Assembly (NCBI RefSeq): GCF_001592005.1
Contig: NZ_BCVZ01000023.1
Location: 1-58,239 of the forward strand
Direction: 5' to 3'
DNA from: Bacillus sonorensis NBRC 101234 = KCTC 13918
GTDB taxonomy: Bacteria > Bacillota > Bacilli > Bacillales > Bacillaceae
Length of the DNA: 58,239 bases
A program made the translations under genes and the position numbers. The notes under the pieces are model-generated. The model made no database searches, had not been told where the DNA came from, and saw nothing but the letters and a program-made list of their open reading frames with translations. This document shows, piece after piece, positions 8,690-18,871 of the stretch. Within the stretch, counting starts at the first letter, position 1; every line of letters begins with the position of its first letter.

Positions 8690-9023
8690 TTCCGGAAAAG
8701 CGGATATCAAAGACCAGGCATACCCGCTCTTGCATAAAATCGCGGTTTTGCTAAAAACGGTCTCCAACCCGATCAGGGTCGAGGGGCATACAGACAGCCG
8801 GCCGATTTCAACATACCGTTTTCCGTCCAACTGGGAGCTTTCCGCGGCAAGGGCGAGCACTGTCATCGGCTATTTTACGGCAATAGAAAAACTCGATTCT
8901 TCACGCTTTCTTGCGGTCGGATATGCCGATACAAAACCGGTCAGAGATAATCGAACGGAAAGCCATATGAAGGAAAACCGGCGTGTCGAGATCGTAATCG
9001 GCAAATCGAATAAGACGGATTAA
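8676..9023 (+). pseudogene. motS: Na+ stator subunit MotS, N-terminus deleted
   Basis: The 115-codon frame begins at an ATG that lies inside the motP remnant and encodes the OmpA-like peptidoglycan-binding domain of MotS. LFDSGKADI opens it; VEGHTDSRPI and SNWELSAARA are the signature segments, and ENRRVEIVI is the end. MotS in B. subtilis has about 242 residues. The missing half holds the single membrane helix with the ion-binding Asp, the plug and the linker. A TAA at 8664 closes the frame upstream, so this is not a readable fusion with MotP. Without a membrane anchor or signal peptide the product would stay in the cytoplasm. Confidence 0.9.
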
Positions 9024-9049
9024 AGGCCTTGCGTCAAGCAAGGCTTTTG
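9022..9049 (+). terminator. Terminator after the motS remnant
   Basis: GCCTTGC (9026-9032) pairs with GCAAGGC (9038-9044), followed by TTTTG. It lies between the convergent motS and acuC ends. Confidence 0.75.
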
Positions 9050-9065
9050 TTCATGCCAACCCGCG

Positions 9066-10226
9066 CTAGGTTGAACGGGAGGCTGAGCGGATCGGAAAAA
9101 GTGTTTTTGCAACAGTTTGCGCATTTTTTTCTGTAATTTCGGCTTTTCTCGGAATTGGGGCATACAGGCCGTCAGGATCGCCCCAAGCGGCTGAAAGGGG
9201 GACGGATGCTTGCTTTTCCCACCTTTTCAGCCATTTTTCAGGCATTTGGCCCTCGGCTTTAATTCCCTTCATTTCAAGCCAGATTCTCCCCCACGCCCGG
9301 GGGACGACCCTCCAAATATCATAGCCGCCTCCGCCGACGGCAATCCATCTGCCATCGCAATATTTGTGGGCGAGCTCATGGGCAAGCTTTGGAATCTCTT
9401 CATAGATTCTCATCGTCGTACACAAATGTGTGAGCGGATCATAGAAATGAGCATCGGCTCCGTTTTGCGTCAAAATGACGTCGGGCTTGAAAAATTCGGC
9501 TATTTCCGTTACCGCTGTGCGGTAGGAATCGATGAATGACTGATCTTCAGTGAACGCATCAAGCGGAATGTTAAAGGCATATCCATAGCCTTCCCCATGC
9601 CCTCTTTCCTGAACTTGCCCCGTTCCCGGGAAGAGATAGCGTCCTGTTTCATGGATCGAGACGGTGCAGACCGATGGATCATCATAAAAGGTGAATTGCA
9701 CACCGTCTCCGTGATGGGCGTCTGTATCGATGTACAACACTCTGGCATGATAGTTTTTCTGCAAATAGCGGATAACGACTGAACTGTCGTTATATATGCA
9801 AAAACCTGAAGCTCTCCCTCTGAATCCGTGGTGAAGCCCGCCTCCGAGATTGAGGGCGTGTTTTGCCATGCCTGTCATGACATAGTCGGCAGCCGTCAAT
9901 GTCCCGCCCACCAAAAGGGAAGCTGCTTCATGCATACCGGCGAATACGGGCGTATCCTCTGTACCGAGCCCGTAGCCCTCGCCGTCAGCCGCCGGCAGTT
10001 TTCCCGCTCCGGCCAGCTTGACGGCCTTGATATAATCGCTTGTATGAACAAGGCTGAGTTCAGACTCCGACGCCATCCGCGGAGCGATGATCTCTCCCTT
10101 TGCGAACGCGTTCATTGTGTTGAGAAGATCGTATGTGACATAGACTCTCAGCTGGTTAAATGGATGATCTTGATGAAATTGATAGGTTTGATATGAGGGA
10201 GTAAATATAAAAACGCAGTCTTTCAT
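9066..10226 (-). CDS. acuC: Protein lysine deacetylase AcuC (class I HDAC-like)
   Basis: 386 residues with the arginase/deacetylase fold. The Zn2+ and catalytic motifs are visible: GGGLHHGF, YIDTDAHHGDGVQ, SIHETGRYLFPGTG and GGGGYDIWRV. AcuC removes the acetyl group that AcuA places on acetyl-CoA synthetase and so reactivates it. The start is ATG 10226, which overlaps the acuB stop in an ATGA, showing translational coupling; the TTG nine codons upstream lies inside acuB. It is the last gene of acuABC, transcribed away from acsA. Confidence 0.95.
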   Translation of the reverse strand: MKDCVFIFTPSYQTYQFHQDHPFNQLRVYVTYDLLNTMNAFAKGEIIAPRMASESELSLVHTSDYIKAVKLAGAGKLPAADGEGYGLGTEDTPVFAGMHEAASLLVGGTLTAADYVMTGMAKHALNLGGGLHHGFRGRASGFCIYNDSSVVIRYLQKNYHARVLYIDTDAHHGDGVQFTFYDDPSVCTVSIHETGRYLFPGTGQVQERGHGEGYGYAFNIPLDAFTEDQSFIDSYRTAVTEIAEFFKPDVILTQNGADAHFYDPLTHLCTTMRIYEEIPKLAHELAHKYCDGRWIAVGGGGYDIWRVVPRAWGRIWLEMKGIKAEGQMPEKWLKRWEKQASVPLSAAWGDPDGLYAPIPRKAEITEKNAQTVAKTLFPIRSASRST

Positions 10227-10867
10227 AGCGAATCCCTTTGTTCTGCGGGCCAAAGGACTTGATACCCTTTTGATTTGACGTCTTTCATGCTTGATTCGGG
10301 ATTCATCGTCTGTACGCGAAACACGAGAATTTTGGAGTTTTCCTCTTCGCCTGGATAAACGAGCACGCTTAATATGCTGATTTGACGCCTGCTGAAAATC
10401 AAGCTGATGTCAGCGAGGCTTTTGGCGATATTATCTGTTTTGATTTCGATTTGCGAACCCGGAAAATGGGCGCCTGTCAGCTGAACAAATGTATGAAGCA
10501 AATCCGACTTGGTCACGATGCCGACGAGCTTACCGTTTTTTACGATCGGGAGGCAGCCGATCTCGTGTTCGAAAAATACGGCTGAGATCTCCTCGGCAAA
10601 ATCGAGCGGATGCCCTGTTACTACATCTGTTGACATGATCAGCTCAACCGGTTTTTGCAAATCGTCGGCCGAGCTGTTTTGAGAAAATATACTCGGGCTT
10701 GCCGTTTTGACATCCCGATCCGTCACGACGCCGACGACAGTCCCCCGTTCATTGACGACGGGGAGGTGTTTAATGTGAAACGTCCTCATTCGTCTGATCG
10801 CTTCTTCGATCGTATCTGTTCTTGAAAGCGTCACAACATCCCTTTTCATGATTTTTTCGACAATCAT
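10223..10867 (-). CDS. acuB: AcuB, CBS-domain protein of the acu operon
   Basis: 214 residues. Two N-terminal CBS domains (about residues 3-60 and 75-135; MKRDVVTLSRTDTIEEAIRRM and MSTDVVTGHPLDFAEEI) are followed by an ACT-like C-terminal domain. Such proteins bind adenine nucleotides, so AcuB may sense energy charge in acetate metabolism, but no defined activity is known. AAAGGGGAT precedes the ATG. It starts 21 bases after acuA and overlaps acuC by 4. Confidence 0.93.
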   Translation of the reverse strand: MIVEKIMKRDVVTLSRTDTIEEAIRRMRTFHIKHLPVVNERGTVVGVVTDRDVKTASPSIFSQNSSADDLQKPVELIMSTDVVTGHPLDFAEEISAVFFEHEIGCLPIVKNGKLVGIVTKSDLLHTFVQLTGAHFPGSQIEIKTDNIAKSLADISLIFSRRQISILSVLVYPGEEENSKILVFRVQTMNPESSMKDVKSKGYQVLWPAEQRDSL

Positions 10868-10888
10868 TTTCAGATCCCCTTTGCTCCC

Positions 10889-11521
10889 TTAATACATAAA
10901 GCGGTTGTGGAATCGGAGGCGGTCAAAGCGCTCGATCGATTCCCGGCTGACCTCCTTTCCGATTCGGGCCATTAAACAGTTGGCGGGATGAGAACTGATT
11001 TCCGGATCATCCGTGGCAAACCAGACAAGCCCTCCGGCATTCATCATCTTCTCCATCATCTTTCTGTATTCCCAGACATCTTTGTTTGTCCCCTTTAAAT
11101 CCCAATGCCAGTAATATTCAGTCGTAATGACAATGTATTTTTCCATTTGTTTATCCATCATGCTGACCTCTAAAAGCGTCTTTCCGACGGAGTGGCCTCT
11201 GAACTTTGGAATCACCTCGATGGCGCCGAGTTCAATTAAATTTTCCATGTTTCCTTCAGACCATCTTTCGAGCGGATCGGGATAAACATAGGTGACATAG
11301 CCGACAATGGTATGATGGAAACGAGCGATGATAATTCGTCCTTCGGGAAGCCCTGCGATTTCGATTAATGCTTCATGCTGTTTTTGAGATGGGCGAAAGG
11401 CTGTAAGCTCGGCATGAAATTCATAGTCTGCCAGCTTATCGGGGCTGATAGGGCCCTCTACCAGCAAGGTGCCTTCCCCTGTGTGCAATTCTTTGGCATG
11501 ATAGGTTTTGTGATGCTCCAC
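10889..11521 (-). CDS. acuA: Protein acetyltransferase AcuA (GNAT)
   Basis: 210 residues with a GNAT fold. The acetyl-CoA-binding stretch is visible in VIPKFRGHSVGKTLLEVSM (the Q/RxxGxG/A type loop). AcuA acetylates and inactivates acetyl-CoA synthetase at its catalytic lysine, and AcuC reverses this. The start is GTG 11521, preceded by a purine-rich GAGGCGGTGG, and gives the family length. First gene of acuABC, divergent from its own target acsA across a 153-base spacer with one cre site. Confidence 0.95.
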   Translation of the reverse strand: MEHHKTYHAKELHTGEGTLLVEGPISPDKLADYEFHAELTAFRPSQKQHEALIEIAGLPEGRIIIARFHHTIVGYVTYVYPDPLERWSEGNMENLIELGAIEVIPKFRGHSVGKTLLEVSMMDKQMEKYIVITTEYYWHWDLKGTNKDVWEYRKMMEKMMNAGGLVWFATDDPEISSHPANCLMARIGKEVSRESIERFDRLRFHNRFMY

Positions 11522-11573
11522 GTATCCACCGCCTCATCTTAGTTGAAGTCTTTTATACATAACATACCAAAAT

Positions 11574-11642
11574 ATTAAGCGTTTTCAAAGGAAAGAATAA
11601 TATTTTTTAAAAATTGAGAAAATAAAAAATCTATACTATAAT
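11574..11642. promoter_or_regulatory. Divergent acuA/acsA promoters with shared cre
   Basis: On the minus strand 11574-11588 reads TTGAAAACGCTTAAT, a cre with one departure from consensus near its end. It covers the candidate acuA -35 (TTGAAA, with TATGTT 16 bases on). The acsA promoter is TTGAGA (11614-11619), 17 bases, TATAAT (11637-11642). CcpA repression of both B. subtilis units is established; which start sites are used here is inferred. Confidence 0.75.
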
Positions 11643-11674
11643 ATATTTTGACGATCGAACAAAGGGGGATGGGC

Positions 11675-13393
11675 ATGGAATTGAAAGCGTTACCAGCTGT
11701 AAAGGGAAATTATAATCTTAATGACTATGATGAAGCATACCGGACTTTTGACTGGAAAGATGCTGAAAAAAACTTTTCATGGTACAAAACGGGAAAAGTG
11801 AATGCGGCTTATGAAGCCATTGACCGCCATGCTGAATCAAGCTTGAAAAACAAAGTCGCTTTTTATTACAAAGATCCGGTCCGCGAAGAAAAGTACACCT
11901 TCAGAGAAATGAAAAATGAAACAAATAAAGCCGGGAATGTCTTGAAGCAGCATGCCGATGTAAAAAAGGGAGACCGTGTGTTTGTGTTTATGCCAAGATC
12001 GCCCGAGCTTTATTTTGTGATTCTCGGCGCTGTCAAACTTGGAGCCATTGTCGGACCTTTGTTTGAAGCGTTTATGGAGGGAGCGGTGAAAGACCGGCTG
12101 CTGAACAGCCAGGCCAAGGTGGTTGTCACCACGCCTGAACTGCTGAACCGCATCCCGGTGAATGAGCTTCCGGATCTGAAATCGATTGTGGTCGTTGGAG
12201 AAGGGGTAAAGGAAGAAGGGCTTATTCTAGATTACTTTTCAAAAGTTGGAGAGGCGGACACCCATCTTGACATTGAATGGGTCGATCATGAAGACGGGAT
12301 GCTTCTTCACTATACATCAGGCTCTACCGGCACACCAAAAGGGGTTCTCCACGTCCATCGGGCGATGCTTCAGCACTACCAGACGGCAAAGTGGGTTCTT
12401 GATCTGCGCGATGATGATATTTATTGGTGTACAGCTGATCCCGGGTGGGTGACCGGAACCATCTACGGCATCTTTGGTCCGTGGCTGAACGGGGCAACGA
12501 ATGTCGTCATCGGCGGCAGATTCAGCCCCGAGTCATGGTACGAGACGATTGAACGATTGGAAGTCACCGTATGGTACAGCGCCCCGACAGCCTTCCGGAT
12601 GCTGATGGGGGCCGGTGACGAGCTTGTAAACAAATATAATTTGAGCTCGCTGAGACACGTTCTGAGCGTCGGGGAACCTTTAAATCCTGAAGTCATCAGA
12701 TGGGGACATAAAGTCTTTCATAACCGGATCCATGACACATGGTGGATGACGGAAACAGGCGCACAGCTGATTTGCAACTATCCTTGCATGGAAATCAAAC
12801 CGGGTTCGATGGGCAAGCCGTTTCCCGGAATCGAGGCTGCGATCGTCGACAATCAGGGAAATGAGCTGCCGCCGTACAGAATGGGCAATCTCGCCATCAA
12901 AAAAGGCTGGCCGTCCATGATGCGCTCGATCTGGAATAATCCCGAAAAATACAGCTCATATTTTATGCCGGGAGATTGGTATGTATCCGGAGATTCTGCA
13001 TATATGGATGAGGACGGATATTTCTGGTTCCAGGGACGCATCGATGATGTCATCATGACATCGGGCGAGCGCGTCGGCCCGTTTGAAGTGGAAAGCAAGC
13101 TTCTCGAGCACCAGGCTGTGGCCGAGGCCGGAGTCATCGGCAAACCCGATCCCGTCCGGGGAGAAATTATCAAAGCATTCATCGCCCTTCGGGAGGGATA
13201 TGAACCGTCGGATTCCTTAAAAGAGGACATCAGGCAGTTCGTGAAGAAAGGATTGGCCGCACATGCCGCTCCAAGAGAAATCGAATTTAAAGATAAACTG
13301 CCAAAGACGAGAAGCGGAAAAATCATGAGGCGCGTCCTGAAAGCATGGGAGCTGAACCTTCCGGCCGGTGATCTGTCGACGATGGAGGACTGA
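11675..13393 (+). CDS. acsA: Acetyl-CoA synthetase AcsA
   Basis: 572-residue AMP-forming ligase of the ANL superfamily, making acetyl-CoA from acetate, ATP and CoA. Visible motifs are the P-loop YTSGSTGTPKG, the adenylation core WWMTETG, SGDSAYMDEDGYFWFQGR around the hinge, and the catalytic PKTRSGKIMRR near the end. The lysine of that motif is residue 549, the position acetylated by AcuA in B. subtilis. The ATG at 11675 follows AAAGGGGG and gives exactly the B. subtilis length; a TTG nine codons upstream was rejected. Divergent from acuABC, which controls its activity. Confidence 0.97.
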   Translation: MELKALPAVKGNYNLNDYDEAYRTFDWKDAEKNFSWYKTGKVNAAYEAIDRHAESSLKNKVAFYYKDPVREEKYTFREMKNETNKAGNVLKQHADVKKGDRVFVFMPRSPELYFVILGAVKLGAIVGPLFEAFMEGAVKDRLLNSQAKVVVTTPELLNRIPVNELPDLKSIVVVGEGVKEEGLILDYFSKVGEADTHLDIEWVDHEDGMLLHYTSGSTGTPKGVLHVHRAMLQHYQTAKWVLDLRDDDIYWCTADPGWVTGTIYGIFGPWLNGATNVVIGGRFSPESWYETIERLEVTVWYSAPTAFRMLMGAGDELVNKYNLSSLRHVLSVGEPLNPEVIRWGHKVFHNRIHDTWWMTETGAQLICNYPCMEIKPGSMGKPFPGIEAAIVDNQGNELPPYRMGNLAIKKGWPSMMRSIWNNPEKYSSYFMPGDWYVSGDSAYMDEDGYFWFQGRIDDVIMTSGERVGPFEVESKLLEHQAVAEAGVIGKPDPVRGEIIKAFIALREGYEPSDSLKEDIRQFVKKGLAAHAAPREIEFKDKLPKTRSGKIMRRVLKAWELNLPAGDLSTMED

Positions 13394-13448
13394 CACCTCA
13401 TTGACAATACAAAAATATTATGTTAAAAAAGATTTAGTCAAATAATTA

Positions 13449-14996
<1,548 letters not shown>

Positions 14997-15002
14997 GCTG
15001 TC

Positions 15003-15032
15003 AAACCCTTGCCAAACGGCAAGGGTTTTTTG
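15003..15032 (+). terminator. Terminator after tyrS
   Basis: AAACCCTTGCC pairs with GGCAAGGGTTT, followed by TTT. Confidence 0.9.
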
Positions 15033-15123
15033 CATTCAAACGTTTTACGCATGTTCATTCGGGAAATGTCAAAAATACAATTGTAAAGAGCTTTTGATTC
15101 TCAAAGCGAGGGAGGCATTCAGA

Positions 15124-15258
15124 ATGAACTTGTTTATTTCAGCGAGAGAGAAGTTTATGGAGGATTATCAAAAGCAGGTTGAGAAGGAAGAGGAAGAACG
15201 AGATGTGGGAGCGGACAATCAGTTGAATCAGGCAGAGGATACTAAACGGTTGAAATAA
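15124..15258 (+). CDS. Hypothetical 44-residue charged peptide
   Basis: Not recognised. ATG at 15124 has an excellent site (GAGGGAGG, 8-base spacing) and 44 sense codons follow before TAA. The sequence begins MNLFISAREKFMEDYQKQVE and continues with a Glu/Arg-rich helix and a polar end (DTKRLK). There is no membrane span or signal peptide. A weak sigma-E-like pattern (TTCATT, then AATACAAT) lies about 40 bases upstream, which is not enough to call it a sporulation gene. It stands alone between tyrS and rpsD, with a terminator 128 bases downstream. Confidence 0.6.
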   Translation: MNLFISAREKFMEDYQKQVEKEEEERDVGADNQLNQAEDTKRLK

Positions 15259-15423
15259 ATGGACAATTGGTGTGGCAAGTTCCACTTGTGCTCAAACTGA
15301 TAACGCTTCTTATAAAATTGCAGAGAGGTTAGCATCATAATAAACATAAACAAGACTTTTTAATGAAGATATGTGACAGAATGGAAAGGGGCTCAATGAG
15401 CCTCTTTTTGTTAAATGGACAAT
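15256..15423. repeat. 12-bp direct repeat bracketing a gene-free segment
   Basis: TAAATGGACAAT occurs at 15256-15267, overlapping the stop of the 44-codon ORF, and again at 15412-15423. The 144 bases between hold only a terminator (15386-15409). From 15259 to 15584 I see no gene. Confidence 0.6.
15386..15409 (+). terminator. Terminator in the tyrS-rpsD interval
   Basis: AGGGGCTCA pairs with TGAGCCTCT (one G-U) and is followed by TTTT. It probably ends the transcript carrying the 44-codon ORF. Confidence 0.75.
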
Positions 15424-15534
15424 CATTCTATTCCTTCCCGAGAACCAAATCTCAAAAGTGGAATGCGTCTGTCAACTTAGAACTCCCCACTTGATGAGGA
15501 AGAATACAAAAAAAACGACAAAGCAGGGAACAAA

Positions 15535-15570
15535 CAAAAAACCCTGAAATCAAAGATTTCAGGGTTTTTA
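15535..15570 (-). terminator. Terminator of rpsD
   Basis: ACCCTGAAATC (15541-15551) and GATTTCAGGGT (15555-15565) form a perfect 11-bp stem. On the minus strand it is followed by TTTTTGTTTG. Confidence 0.9.
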
Positions 15571-15584
15571 AAACAAAGCCGTCA

Positions 15585-16371
<787 letters not shown>

Positions 16372-16377
16372 AAGATG

Positions 16378-16406
16378 ATTATATAATGTCCGAGAATCAA
16401 AGTCAA
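16378..16406 (-). promoter_or_regulatory. rpsD promoter
   Basis: On the minus strand TTGACT (16406-16401), 17 bases, then TATAAT (16383-16378): an almost perfect sigma-A promoter. Confidence 0.8.
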
Positions 16407-16474
16407 CCATCGATTGACAGCGTCAAAAGTTTCGTGCTGTCAACAAGGATAAAGTCCTGGTTTTGTGATATAAT
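16401..16474 (+). promoter_or_regulatory. rpsD-dgcP spacer: TTGAC/GTCAA cluster and dgcP promoter
   Basis: TTGACAGC (16414-16421) and GCTGTCAA (16436-16443) form a perfect 8-bp inverted repeat with a 14-base gap. Further GTCAA words lie at 16402 and 16422. The dgcP promoter is probably an extended -10, TG-A-TATAAT (16469-16474), with a poor -35, which would put the repeat just upstream of it. Confidence 0.45.
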
Positions 16475-16520
16475 CAGGAAAATCAAATTAGATATTTATG
16501 GATATTTTTGGGTGATAATC

Positions 16521-18230
16521 ATGAATAAACAAACAAAAGACCTATATCTGTCTTTTCAACAGGAGATGCTGCAGTTTTTATCGGAAAAACGGGGCGTCTC
16601 ATACAGCGAATCGGTCGCCTGGCTTAAAGCGGCGGCAGAATCATTTTTTTCATTTATATCTTTAACTTTGCGCGCTTTCTCCGGCCCGGACGCTTTGAAA
16701 GGACAGAGCGGCTCCTTGAAAGAAACCAATGAACATTATATCGTGCTGACAATTGAAGAAAACAAATATATTGAACTGTCGTGTCATAAGAATCACAAAA
16801 TACCTGATGGTCTGGCTGAGTCTGTCCGCCTGTTTTTAAAAAACTGTTTGCAGGCTGAAGCGTCTTATGGTGAGATGGACCGCCAAAGAAAGCTTTATGA
16901 ACAGACAGCGTTATTTCATGAGCTGATGGATCAGGAACACGTGCTGAAGACGATGCTTGAAAGCTTAAGAGCCGTGTTTCCTTCCTTAACGTACTGCCTT
17001 TTCTTGTCTTATGACCAAGATCAGTATCTACAACTGCCCGCAAAAGAAATCGATGTCGATGATGAATCGGCCGATTCTTTCGCGCTGGAGGCCTACCTGA
17101 CCGGGCAGGTTAAGCTGCAAAACGGCTCTGCCGTATATTTTCCGCTTCAAGGCCGCCAAGGCACGTACGGCGTTTTGAAGGCCGCGGGTCTGCATGCGGC
17201 CGAAACCGCCGCTGATATTAGCGTGATCTCGAATGCGGCAGGAATCGCTTTTGAAAATGCGCGGCTTTATGAGCAGGCGAAAAATATGATCTCCAATCTT
17301 GAGCTGATCAACGAGACGTCACATCAGCTAAACCGGACAAAGCAGCTTCCGGATATGATGAAATGCTTGTCTGAAAGGCTGATCGACTCTTTTGGAGCAG
17401 AAGAGGTGGGCTTTTTTTATCACGATCATTTAGAGGAGCAGCATTTGCTGCCGGGGAGCACCGGTTTTTTTCAAACGGATGCGGCTGATCCGTATATCCG
17501 CTATGTCAAAGAGAAATTTTCCGAAGAAAGCGGCGTATTTGTCGGCAACGGTTCTTCTCTGTTCGGCCGCGAAGGCTATGCTTCTTTAATGGGGGTTCCG
17601 ATGATTGAAAACAATGAAAGCAAGGGATTTGTGATCGCCCTGAAAAAAAATGCCTGTTCCTTTACATTCGAAATGTTCAAGCTGTTTCAGACGCTTATCA
17701 GGCATTCCACTCTGGCCATCACAAATTCGATGCTGCGCGACCGCCTAAAGCATTTGGTTCAGACGGACCGGCTGACAGAGCTGTATTCGAGAAGCTACCT
17801 AGATGAAAAGATTCAATACAGCATGGAGGTGGATCAGGAAGGGGTGCTGCTTTTAATCGATATTGACAATTTTAAACAGATCAACGATACGTACGGACAC
17901 CAGACAGGTGATGCCATTCTCATTCAGGTTGCCCGCGTGATCCAGCAGAACATCTGCGAACAGGATGTAGGAGCAAGATGGGGCGGGGAGGAGCTGGCAG
18001 TGTACGTTCCGAAAATCGATATGTCGGCCGGAGAAAAGCTGGCTGACCGCCTGATTGAACTTGTCAGGGAAAACACGGAGCCGAAGGTGACGATTTCCTG
18101 CGGAATATCACACTGGTCGGCGGACTTCCCAAAATCCCTGACATCTCTTGTCAAGCATGCGGATATCGCCTTGTATGAAGCAAAACGAAACGGAAAAAAC
18201 AAGCTGATGATTTTTGATCCCCATTTATAG
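16521..18230 (+). CDS. dgcP: Diguanylate cyclase DgcP (YtrP), GAF-GGDEF
   Basis: 569 residues. The N-terminal half is a sensor region with one or two GAF-like domains, clearest at about 255-420 (ISNLELINETSHQLNRTKQLPDMM). The C-terminal ~170 residues are a GGDEF domain that makes c-di-GMP from two GTP. The signature is RWGGEEL (GGEEL at about 488-492), with LLLIDIDNFKQINDTYGHQTGD upstream. There is no membrane helix, so it is cytosolic; DgcP is one of the known B. subtilis cyclases. ATG 16521 follows GGGTGAT. The frame is open 45 codons further up, but that region holds the rpsD and dgcP promoter elements. Confidence 0.92.
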   Translation: MNKQTKDLYLSFQQEMLQFLSEKRGVSYSESVAWLKAAAESFFSFISLTLRAFSGPDALKGQSGSLKETNEHYIVLTIEENKYIELSCHKNHKIPDGLAESVRLFLKNCLQAEASYGEMDRQRKLYEQTALFHELMDQEHVLKTMLESLRAVFPSLTYCLFLSYDQDQYLQLPAKEIDVDDESADSFALEAYLTGQVKLQNGSAVYFPLQGRQGTYGVLKAAGLHAAETAADISVISNAAGIAFENARLYEQAKNMISNLELINETSHQLNRTKQLPDMMKCLSERLIDSFGAEEVGFFYHDHLEEQHLLPGSTGFFQTDAADPYIRYVKEKFSEESGVFVGNGSSLFGREGYASLMGVPMIENNESKGFVIALKKNACSFTFEMFKLFQTLIRHSTLAITNSMLRDRLKHLVQTDRLTELYSRSYLDEKIQYSMEVDQEGVLLLIDIDNFKQINDTYGHQTGDAILIQVARVIQQNICEQDVGARWGGEELAVYVPKIDMSAGEKLADRLIELVRENTEPKVTISCGISHWSADFPKSLTSLVKHADIALYEAKRNGKNKLMIFDPHL

Positions 18231-18240
18231 CTGCAAAAAA

Positions 18241-18266
18241 AGAGCCGGAATTACCGGCTCTTTTTG
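18241..18266. terminator. Bidirectional terminator between dgcP and ytsP
   Basis: AGAGCCGG (18241-18248) pairs with CCGGCTCT (18254-18261), with A-runs to the left and T-runs to the right. The right arm encodes the last residues of ytsP. Confidence 0.9.
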
Positions 18267-18745
18267 CTGATGCGCTCTCCAAGTTTTTCGGTGAATGTTT
18301 TCAAATAACGCTCATCTACTTCATCAAAACGGTTTTTAATCGGGCTGTCGATATCGAGGACACCGATCACTTCACCGTCCGCTTTAAGCGGAATCACGAT
18401 TTCAGATTGCGAAGCCGCGTCACAGGCGATATGCCCGGGGAATTTCTGAACATCCTCTACACGTTCGACTTTGGCATTCGCATATGCCGTACCACAGACG
18501 CCTTTTCCAAATGGAATGCGCACACAGGCAGGAAGTCCTTGAAACGGTCCTAACACAAGCTCGCCGTCTTTCGCGAAGTAAAAACCGGCCCAGTTGACAT
18601 CTTCGAGTGAATGGTACAGCAGGGCGGAGGCATTTGCCAAATTCGCAATCATATCAGGCTCACCCTCTGTCAATGCATCTATTTGCTTGAGCAGAAGCTC
18701 GTATTTTTTTTCTTTGCTGCCTTCTGTTTTTTCGACATGAAACAT
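18251..18745 (-). CDS. ytsP: GAF-fold free methionine-(R)-sulfoxide reductase YtsP
   Basis: 164 residues, a single GAF domain of the fRMsr family, which reduces free methionine-R-sulfoxide with cysteine thiols. The three conserved cysteines are at residues 74, 84 and 108 (LPACVRIPFGKGVCGTA and GHIACDAASQSEIV). ATG 18745 follows GCGAGGG and matches the family start MFHVEK; 27 codons upstream are open but unconserved. It converges on dgcP and shares its terminator, which overlaps the 3' end of the gene. Confidence 0.92.
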   Translation of the reverse strand: MFHVEKTEGSKEKKYELLLKQIDALTEGEPDMIANLANASALLYHSLEDVNWAGFYFAKDGELVLGPFQGLPACVRIPFGKGVCGTAYANAKVERVEDVQKFPGHIACDAASQSEIVIPLKADGEVIGVLDIDSPIKNRFDEVDERYLKTFTEKLGERISKKSR

Positions 18746-18871
18746 GTTATTTCCCTCGCTTTTTCTTTGAAATGGCAAAATCACGCTTGGTGTGATGTGA
18801 TTTGTCGAGCACTTTTTACAGGACACATCCGCTTTTCGTGGAATTGTTTTTAGTAAGAAGGGGTGAGCTAG

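Noticed and set aside
8569..8754. A third-frame ORF spanning the motP/motS junction
   Set aside because: It encodes neither MotP nor MotS sequence and has no ribosome site; it is a by-product of the deletion.
15290..15306. cre-like TGATAACGCTTCTT
   Set aside because: Several mismatches at fixed positions and no promoter nearby.
16386..16520. 45-codon N-terminal extension of dgcP
   Set aside because: The region carries the rpsD promoter, the TTGAC cluster and a good dgcP -10; ATG 16521 has a ribosome site and matches the family start.
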